The notes under the pieces are model-generated. The model saw only the letters and a program-made list of their open reading frames with translations, was not told the DNA's origin and did not search any database. A stretch of DNA of 47,265 nt, from contig CACXAO010000007.1 in the NCBI GenBank assembly GCA_902765625.1, positions 48,496-95,760 of the forward strand, in the 5' to 3' direction. This stretch comes from an uncultured Ruminococcus sp. (GTDB taxonomy: Bacteria > Bacillota > Clostridia > Oscillospirales > Acutalibacteraceae). Of the stretch, positions 8,144-15,200 are shown in pieces (position 1 is the first letter of the stretch; each line of letters begins with the position of its first letter). The position numbers and the translations under genes were made by a program.

Positions 8144-8172
8144 TTGACACACCCTATTTAATAGGGTATAAT
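8144..8172 (+). promoter_or_regulatory. consensus promoter with palindromic operator, toxin-antitoxin operon
   Basis: Perfect TTGACA (8144-8149) and TATAAT (8167-8172) with 17-nt spacing. A perfect inverted repeat ACCCTATTTAATAGGGT fills 8151-8167, exactly between the two boxes. A repressor bound there would block RNA polymerase. In HigBA-type modules the antitoxin usually autorepresses through such sites, so the antitoxin is the likely ligand. Confidence 0.85.
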
Positions 8173-8194
8173 AGTAGTGGAAAGCGGTGAGAAT

Positions 8195-8536
8195 ATGACG
8201 AGGGAATTTGTGATGCTGCCTGAGTTTGACAGAAAGTGGAAAGAATTGGGACTTACCGACAGGGAGCTTAAAGCCTTGCAGGAGGAACTGACGATCAATC
8301 CTCAAAAGGGAGATTTGATGCAGGGAACGGGCGGCTTGCGAAAAATCCGCGTCGCGTTTGAGGGAAGAGGAAAAAGCGGCAGCGCAAGGGTCTGCTATGT
8401 CGATTTCGCCGTTTACGAGCGTATTTATCTGATAACCGCGTATGCAAAGGACGAGAAGGATAATTTATCCAAGGCTGAGCGGAACGAAGTTAAAAAGCTG
8501 ATACACATTTTGGAAGCAACGATTGACAGGAGTTGA
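8195..8536 (+). CDS. RelE/HigB-type toxin
   Basis: A 113-residue protein of the RelE/ParE-like superfamily. Visible features are an N-terminal FDRKWKEL helix, then GDLMQGTGGLRKIRVAF and a conserved-looking GSARVCYVDF strand. The C-terminal YLITAYAKDEKDNLSKAE is typical of the HigB-like (COG4737) branch. Such toxins usually cleave mRNA on the ribosome. ATG 8195 is preferred over GTG 8177 because the upstream GTG lacks a ribosome site and would lie within the likely transcript start region. The stop is 4 nt before the antitoxin start, so the two are co-expressed. Confidence 0.85.
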   Translation: MTREFVMLPEFDRKWKELGLTDRELKALQEELTINPQKGDLMQGTGGLRKIRVAFEGRGKSGSARVCYVDFAVYERIYLITAYAKDEKDNLSKAERNEVKKLIHILEATIDRS

Positions 8537-8540
8537 GAAC

Positions 8541-8852
8541 ATGAGCGTATACGAGAGCATAATCAAAGGACTGAGCGAAGCTGTTGAATACGAAAAGGGC
8601 AGCGGCAAGGCACGGATCACGAAATGCACGGTGAATCCGGCGCCGGAATTTACCGCGCAGGAAATAAAAGATATCCGCCTGAGCTTCGGAATGACCCAGC
8701 TCACCTTTGCAGAGGTAATGGGGGTATCCGTAAAGACGGTCGAAGCATGGGAAGCCGGCACAAATAAGCCGATCGGTTCGGCAAGGCGGTTTCTGGGAGT
8801 ATTGAAAGCGGAGCCTGAATTGCTGTCAAGGGTCAATATAATTTCTGCATAA
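8541..8852 (+). CDS. XRE-family (HigA-type) antitoxin
   Basis: A 103-residue protein. An N-terminal toxin-binding region is followed by a helix-turn-helix at about residues 45-85 (FTAQEIKDIR, SFGMTQLTFAEVMGVS, TVEAWEAGTNKP). This matches the HigA / antitoxin XRE family. CAGGAG at 8527-8532 lies 8 nt before ATG 8541. The order toxin-then-antitoxin is typical of HigBA modules. It should neutralise the upstream toxin and repress the operon at the palindrome in 8151-8167. Confidence 0.87.
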   Translation: MSVYESIIKGLSEAVEYEKGSGKARITKCTVNPAPEFTAQEIKDIRLSFGMTQLTFAEVMGVSVKTVEAWEAGTNKPIGSARRFLGVLKAEPELLSRVNIISA

Positions 8853-8895
8853 CCAAAGCGGACGTAAGGGATTCCCTTACGCCCGTTTTTGGTTT
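8851..8895 (+). terminator. long hairpin terminator, copy 2
   Basis: Identical over 45 nt to 7748-7792, and likewise placed at the stop codon of the preceding gene (the stop TAA overlaps its first two bases). Confidence 0.75.
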
Positions 8896-9286
8896 GGTAG
8901 TTGGGTAGTTGGTAGTTGGGTAGTTGGCAGTTGGTAGTTGGTAGTTGGGTAGTTGGTAGTTGGTAGTTGGTAGTTGGTAGTTGGGTAGTTGGCAGTTGGT
9001 AGTTGGGTAGTTGGTAGTTGGGTAGTTGGGTAGTTGGTAGTTGGCAGTTGGCAGTTGGTAGTTGGGTAGTTGGCAGTTGGTAGTTGGTAGTTGGTAGTTG
9101 GGTAGTTGGCAGTTGGTAGTTGGGTAGTTGGCAGTTGGTAGTTGGGTAGTTGGCAGTTGGTAGTTGGTAGTTGGTAGTTGGTAGTTGGTAGTTGGCAGTT
9201 GGTAGTTGGGTAGTTGGCAGTTGGTAGTTGGCAGTTGGTAGTTGGGTAGTTGGTAGTTGGGTAGTTGGCAGTTGGTAGTTGGCAGT
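8896..9286 (+). repeat. heptanucleotide array, about 390 bp
   Basis: The longest array in the window: TAGTTGG and CAGTTGG units interspersed with 8-nt GTAGTTGG units. It contains no gene; the PTTNYQL-type frames on the minus strand are artefacts of the 7-nt period. Confidence 0.95.
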
Positions 9287-9378
9287 GAAATATAAATCGG
9301 GTGCGGGTGTCCCGCCCAAAACTCCACTCTCCACTCTCCACTCTAAACTCTAAACTCTCCACTCTAAACTCTCCGCTC
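9287..9378 (+). repeat. junction motif and (ACTCTCC / ACTCTAA) array
   Basis: ATAAATCGGGTGCGG followed by a small GGTGTCCCGCC segment and then tandem ACTCTCC / ACTCTAA units up to the helicase stop codon. The first ~50 bp are nearly identical to 37450-37498, where the same order (TAGTTGG array, junction, ACTCTCC array) occurs. Confidence 0.85.
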
Positions 9379-11967
9379 TCACATAACCGCTCTCTTGCTT
9401 CTGACGCCTTTGTTCTGAGCCATGAGCGAGTTTTTGCGGCAGCGCATCAGCGCGGCTCTGCCTTTTTCGCTGCGCGTGTAGACCACCTGCATCTTGCTTT
9501 TGAGGAGAGAGGCGAGGATCTCGGCGTTCTCTTTCTTGTTGCCGACCGCCGAGGGAACCGCCATGCTGTTAATACCGCTGTCGTCGCCCATGAGCACGTA
9601 GCGCGGATTGTCGATCGGCGAGAGCAGCTCGCCCAGCGCTTGGGAGTAAACCTGCTTTTCGCGGTTGGTGCCGCCCTTGAGAGCGGCGTACAGCCTGCCG
9701 TTCTCGTCAAAGACCTCGCACCTGCAGTCGCGCGAGGTGATAACGCCCACCCTTTTGAGGGTTTCGAGAACCGCGTCCGAGACCGTGCGGAACGTCGCGA
9801 GCGGCGTGGAGCCTGCGCCTGCCTTTTTGAACAGAGATATGCACACGGGCACGCCGACAGCCGCGATGATAAGCATAATTATCATCCTGATCCAGACCGG
9901 AACGAAGAGCATCGCCGTGACGATGAGCGCGAGCAGTCCGAAGAATACCGCCGCGAGGATCGCCGAGGTCAGATTGCCGCCGCCGAGCTTGATGGGAACG
10001 CCCTCGGTTTCTACCGCGTCGCTGACCTCGGGTTTTTGGGTCGGGGTCGCGCGGTAGGAGACCTCCCAGCTCTTTTTCATGCGTTCGCGGTCTGCGGCGA
10101 GGGCGAGGGTGGCGGCGTTGAGCTGCGGCACGGTCTGCGCGTTGAACGGCGGTTTGATGATATCGAGCCTGTCGGTGCCGCTCTCGATGACGCGGCTGCT
10201 GTAGGCAGGCGCCATAAAGCAGTCGAAGCGGCGGCTGACGGTCGTCCAGTCCGCGCCGGAGGGCTTGTCGCTGACGGTCGGGTCGAGGGTGACGAGGTGG
10301 AAGATATTCGAAGCCTTCTGGGGGTCGTTCTTGTCGGTGCGGATGGCTCTGCCGCGCATCTGGTTCGAGAGCATGAAGCTGCCGACGAAGCTCGCGAGGA
10401 TGAGCGAGTTTATGCAGGGCGAATCCCAGCCCTCGCCGAGCAGCGCCTTGGTGCCGACGAGGATCTGGAACAGCCCCATGTTGAACGCCTCGGTGATGAG
10501 CGAGACCTTGTTTTTGTTGGAGCCTTGGAACTGCACCTTGATGTAACCCACGCCGTCGATTGCGGTTGACGAGAAGCCCACGGCGGCTTTTTTGGCAAGC
10601 TCCTTTATCTGCGGAAGGATTTTGTCGGGCAGGATGACGAGGGTGCCCGAGAGAAGCGCGACGTCTGCGCTGCAGCTGCGGCGAACCTGCTCAAAAATCG
10701 GCACCGTGCCCATTGCGGTGAGCTTTTCGTCGCTTCCGACGACGGAGACGAGGTCTTTTTTGATGTAGTCGGTCAAAATCAGCATTCTCAGGCACTGACC
10801 GAGGTTGTTCATCTCGCTCTGCGCGATTTGGGCAATGCTGTCGAGCTTGCCGATAGACGAGATCAGCGCCTTTTCGACAGCGGCGTTGTTTTCGATGCAG
10901 ACGCGTCCGCGGTCGAGCATCATTCGGCTTTCGAGCCTGCCGCGAAGCTCGTCGCTGCGTTCCCTGCCGAAGATTTCGGGGCGGTCGATGATAAGCTGCA
11001 TGGCGCGCTCAAGGTCGTCGGAGCTGAGCCTTTGGTCGGAGTAGTCGGCAACGAGCCGCTGCGCCTGAGAGTTCAGCTTCACGCCCGACACAGCCGCCGC
11101 CATCAGCAGCGAGGCAAACTGCTCCGGACGCTCGTAAATATGCTCCTCAAAATTCGCCCATTTAAATAGTATACCCGATTCCTGAACCGCCTGCGCGAAT
11201 ATACCGCTTTTCAGCTCCGCTTCAGCCTGAGCCGCCGCCTTTGCGCGCCGCTCGCTGATCATTTGCAGCTCCTCCTGCGTCGGGTAGTTGAAAATAACGT
11301 AGTCCTGGTGCGGACAGAGCGTCTTTTGCGCGACGAGGTCGGGCACGAAGATCTCCTCGTCGATGTCGCCGCAGAGGTCGTGGTAGCGCTTCCATTCCGC
11401 GCCCTTTGAGTCGTAGGGAGGTGTGGCTGTCAGCGCGATTAGCGTAACGTCGCCGCCGAGCTTTTTGAGAAAGCCCTCGAGCGCGCGCTGCCATTCGCTG
11501 CGCAGGTGGTGCGCCTCGTCAAGGCAGACGGTCTTAACGCCTGCCGCCCTGATTGTTTTCATCAGGTCAAAGCCGCTGAAATCCTCGGTTTCGCCTGTTT
11601 CGTCGTCGCGGTCGTCTAGGTCGAGCTTGTTGACCGCCGCGTGAAGCGCCTGATAGGTGACCGAGGTGATGAGCGACGGCGTTTTGAGGTCGTACGAAAC
11701 GAAGTCGTCCGCCTTTGCGCCCTCGGGCATAAACGCGCCCTCGAACCTCTCGCCCCACTGCTGGCGGATGATGACGGACGGCGAGAGCACAACCGCAGGC
11801 TTGCCGAGGCCGCGGATAAGCTCAAGTCCGAGAATGGTTTTGCCGCTGCCGGGAGCGGCGACGATATGTATTTTACGGTCGGCGAGATGGCGGTTGGCGT
11901 TTTGGAGAACGCGCGCCTGATAGTCGCGGAAGGTGCCGTGAAAGCTTACGCCGGAGAAATCTTTCAT
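9379..11967 (-). CDS. SF2 DEAH helicase with C-terminal membrane segments
   Basis: An 862-residue protein. RecA-like domain 1 has Walker A APGSGKT (about 38-44), DEAH (150-153, in CLDEAHHLRSEW) and TATP. Domain 2 has GTKALLGEGWDSP (motif V) and QMRGRAIR (motif VI, about 535). This matches the ResIII/DEAD superfamily-2 group. About residues 665-710 form two strongly hydrophobic helices, followed by a soluble C-terminal region of about 150 residues (CRCEVFDENGRLYAALKGG, PRYVLMGDDSG). A helicase tethered to the membrane is unusual. ATG 11967 has TTGGAG 7 nt upstream; the earlier TTG at 12000 has none. Function is not known. Neighbouring the toxin-antitoxin pair, a defence role is possible but unproven. 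Confidence 0.8.
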   Translation of the reverse strand: MKDFSGVSFHGTFRDYQARVLQNANRHLADRKIHIVAAPGSGKTILGLELIRGLGKPAVVLSPSVIIRQQWGERFEGAFMPEGAKADDFVSYDLKTPSLITSVTYQALHAAVNKLDLDDRDDETGETEDFSGFDLMKTIRAAGVKTVCLDEAHHLRSEWQRALEGFLKKLGGDVTLIALTATPPYDSKGAEWKRYHDLCGDIDEEIFVPDLVAQKTLCPHQDYVIFNYPTQEELQMISERRAKAAAQAEAELKSGIFAQAVQESGILFKWANFEEHIYERPEQFASLLMAAAVSGVKLNSQAQRLVADYSDQRLSSDDLERAMQLIIDRPEIFGRERSDELRGRLESRMMLDRGRVCIENNAAVEKALISSIGKLDSIAQIAQSEMNNLGQCLRMLILTDYIKKDLVSVVGSDEKLTAMGTVPIFEQVRRSCSADVALLSGTLVILPDKILPQIKELAKKAAVGFSSTAIDGVGYIKVQFQGSNKNKVSLITEAFNMGLFQILVGTKALLGEGWDSPCINSLILASFVGSFMLSNQMRGRAIRTDKNDPQKASNIFHLVTLDPTVSDKPSGADWTTVSRRFDCFMAPAYSSRVIESGTDRLDIIKPPFNAQTVPQLNAATLALAADRERMKKSWEVSYRATPTQKPEVSDAVETEGVPIKLGGGNLTSAILAAVFFGLLALIVTAMLFVPVWIRMIIMLIIAAVGVPVCISLFKKAGAGSTPLATFRTVSDAVLETLKRVGVITSRDCRCEVFDENGRLYAALKGGTNREKQVYSQALGELLSPIDNPRYVLMGDDSGINSMAVPSAVGNKKENAEILASLLKSKMQVVYTRSEKGRAALMRCRKNSLMAQNKGVRSKRAVM

Positions 11968-12276
11968 AGTATCGCTCCAATCGAATAATTTTGCAGACAA
12001 ATCCGATAATCTGTCGTAATTTATAGTATATCATAAATTCGTCAAAATATCCAATGCGCTATTGGGGATTTTTTTGTTAATTTTCTTTTTTGTAATTCTT
12101 ATACGGAATTATAAAATGTTGTTTTTGATTATAATTATTCTTGAGTATATATCGAAAAGTCACCAAATTACGCCTAAATTTGTTAACTTTTTTGACAATA
12201 TGCAGGAGTAAGGCAGGATATTTATACATATTTGTATGAAGATTTTGTCGGCATTTTATAAGAAGGAGGAATTTAT
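11968..12276. other. AT-rich divergent intergenic region
   Basis: About 310 bp of unusually AT-rich DNA between the minus-strand helicase and the plus-strand pilus locus. On the minus strand, TGATATACT near 12028-12036 is an extended -10 candidate for the helicase. On the plus strand, TTGACA at 12192-12197 has only a weak -10 candidate (about 19 nt away). The pilus gene is preceded by AAGGAGG at 12263-12269. No gene is visible. Confidence 0.5.
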
Positions 12277-15200
12277 TTGCAACACAGCAAACACACAGGC
12301 TTTAATCTTAAACGCAAGATAACGGCCTCACTTCTGTCACTGGCAATACTTGGCACAGGTACCGTGCCTCTTGTCAGCACGGTTGTTGCGGCGGCTGCGG
12401 AGGACGACGGTTCGGTCGGGGCAAACGCTCCGGTGATTGCTGTCGGAAACACTGATGAAAACAAAGATGTTTTCTGGGCAAACGCCAAGTACTACGACTA
12501 TCTGACAGACAACGAAGTCTCAGGCGGCTGGCTTACGGGACTTACCCAGTCCGGTACCGGTCACTGCGGCTCTGATGACGACTGGTATCCGTTCAAGAAG
12601 TTCAACAGCTTCATCAGTGGAATTGCTTCCGGCTCAAACTGGAGCAAGCCGCTGTATTTCGGCAACTTCTACAACGACAACGACGGTCCCTACGCTACCA
12701 GCGATCACAACGGACCCTATACCAGTGCAAAAGACGGTCTCACAAACTTCCGTCATTCACCCAACAACTCCCAGAAGGGCGTAGTGGGTCATGATTCGAA
12801 GAAAAAAGAGAGCGGCGTTGAAACCACCGGTATCGACGAGGAGCACCAGAGCTATCAGGGTCTGGTCGACAGCACCCTCAAAAACGGCAATCTGACCGTT
12901 GGAGGCGGCACCGTTGCTCCGTATTTCCAGGCAAACGACACATACGTAAAGGAATTCCAGAGCTCCTTCCCGTTCAGGCAGGAGGTTCACTCTGACTATA
13001 CCAAGTACATCTTCCAGTCCTCGACCGGCAGCAACAACGAGAACGCGGCTGATAACGTTTACTTCGATTGGAACGGCACCACCCCCACGGCGGTAAACTA
13101 CAGCTACGGTACAAATCACGCCGTTAAGGACGGAAAGCGCTACTTCATGTGGAAGGAAAACTCCGGTTACGGTATCTATCCTTTCAACAAGGTAGGCGAG
13201 GAGAAGAGCGGTCAGACCAACGGCTATCTCTATATTTCCGTAAGAAACAGTGAAGTTCACTGGGATCTCGGAATGAACAAGGATCCCTATGTATACTGGA
13301 ACGACAACAGAGTCTTATGGCCCGGAACCAAGATGGAATGGGTCAGAGACGAGGACGGCGGAGATAATAAGGTATACAAGATCAAGATCCCCGACGGATT
13401 AAAGAATACCGGTTTTGTCGTTAACAACGGCAACGGCGGCGGCTCCAACCAGACTGTCGACGGTTCATACGACCTCCTCAAGTGGGGCTGCGCAACCGTT
13501 AAGGGCAGCGGTCAGGGCGAGAAACACAATCTTGAGGGCTGGCCGACAGCTGAGTCCGGCGCAGGTATCAACGAGTATACCTACAACACAGAGAAGCTCG
13601 ACCACGGCTTCGGTATCCACCTCACGGTACCCTTCCGCGTACCCAAGGGCGGCGTTGCGGCAGACGGCACGAAGATCACCTTCGACTTCGCCGGCGACGA
13701 CGACCTCTGGATGTTCATTACCGATAACACGACCAAAAAATCTCAGCTTGTGCTTGATATGGGCGGCAACCACAAGAAGAGCGTAGGTCAGGTAGACTTC
13801 AAAAACAAGCAATCAACCGTTAACGCTTACAACGGTCAGAAGGACAGCGCAAAGAGCTTTGAATTCGACTACAGCCACACCTACACCATGGACGTATTCT
13901 ACATGGAGCGCGGCATGATCGAGAGCAACTGCGATATGTCCTTCACCATGACTCCTCTCGGCAACAACGTAATCGTTACCGAGAAGATCAACACCACCGA
14001 CGTTAACCCCGGTCTGGTAAACGACGTTACAGCGCTCAGCGATTTCACCTTCACTCCCTCTGAGGGTTCGGCAGACTGGACAAACGGTCTGAGCTACACC
14101 ACAGGCGAGGTTGAGTACAACAAGCTGTATGTACAGATCGACGAGTCCAAGCTCGGCACATGGAAGAACCCCAAGTGCTCCTTCGAGGGTATCTACAGCT
14201 CCGCGGCTAAGGATATGACCTACGACTCCGCCAAGAGCGCGTATGTGCTCGATATCCCGTACGGTTCCAGAACCGTCACGATCAATACCGACGGCGGCAG
14301 CGTAACGGGCACATATCAGGATCTCATGGGCGGCGCGCTCTGCATCACCAAGGATGACGACGACAATGTAGTGATCGAATCCATGGAGGACGTTCCCGCC
14401 GACGCAGGCTTCAACCTCTTTGAGAATACGGAGAACCACTCCAAGTCCGGAAAGACCTCCGTAGATCTGGGAAGCTCGCAGTCATTCATGGTTCCGAACT
14501 TCTACCACATCAACGACAGCCTCAACGTTGTACAGACGAGAAAGAACAGCGTTCTCAAATATACAACCGATTACACCTTCAACAACAACACCAACGGACA
14601 GAACATCGGTTCCGGCAGCTACGGCACGGATAAACCGACTGTCACCTCCGCAAGCGGTTACCTCTCCAACAACGGAACAGGCTCCGGCGATCCCTTCGAG
14701 TTCGCTGAGATCCAGGCTGACTTTGTCAACACCCCCGATGTTGCGGACGTAAAGATCAGCAAGGAGACCGTTGACTTCCTCGGCAAGCGTCTTGCTAAGG
14801 GCGATCTGGGTCAGAGCGATTCTTTCCCGATCACCGTAAAGATCGATTTCGGCGGCTCAGGCTACTACGACTTCGATTACACCGTCAAGAACGGAAACGA
14901 TACCTCTGAGGGTACGGCAAACGCAGGCAAGCTGAATATCCGCGACGGCGACGAGATCACCATCCCGAACGTTCCCGTAGGCTCCACCGTTACCGTTTCC
15001 GAGACTCTCACCGACAACTTCGACAAGAAGGAAATCTCGAAGGAGAGCTTTGAGGTAACAGAGAACGGCGGCAGCACCGCTATCACAAATACCCGTAAGC
15101 CTCCCGAGGACACCGAGGATCTTATCAATGTATTCAAGACTATCTACCTTGAAAACAATAAGTTTGATAACGCTACTCTCGGCGAAGGCTTCAACTTTGA

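Noticed and set aside
7724-8305. Long minus-strand open frames rich in PTTNYQL/NCQLP repeats, also at 8465-9362, 26132-26941, 37152-37553 and 45807-45934
   Set aside because: They are produced by heptamer arrays: a 7-nt unit read in threes gives a 21-nt period free of stops. They lack ribosome sites and run antisense into real genes.
9301-10569. A 422-residue plus-strand open frame opposite the helicase
   Set aside because: It starts inside a repeat, has no ribosome site, and is antisense to a helicase with intact motifs. High-GC third positions create such shadow frames.
7793-12000. A multi-gene defence island formed by the toxin-antitoxin pair and the helicase
   Set aside because: Only two units, separated by repeats and on opposite strands, with no nuclease, methylase or known defence partner. 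It is kept as a possibility for the helicase only.
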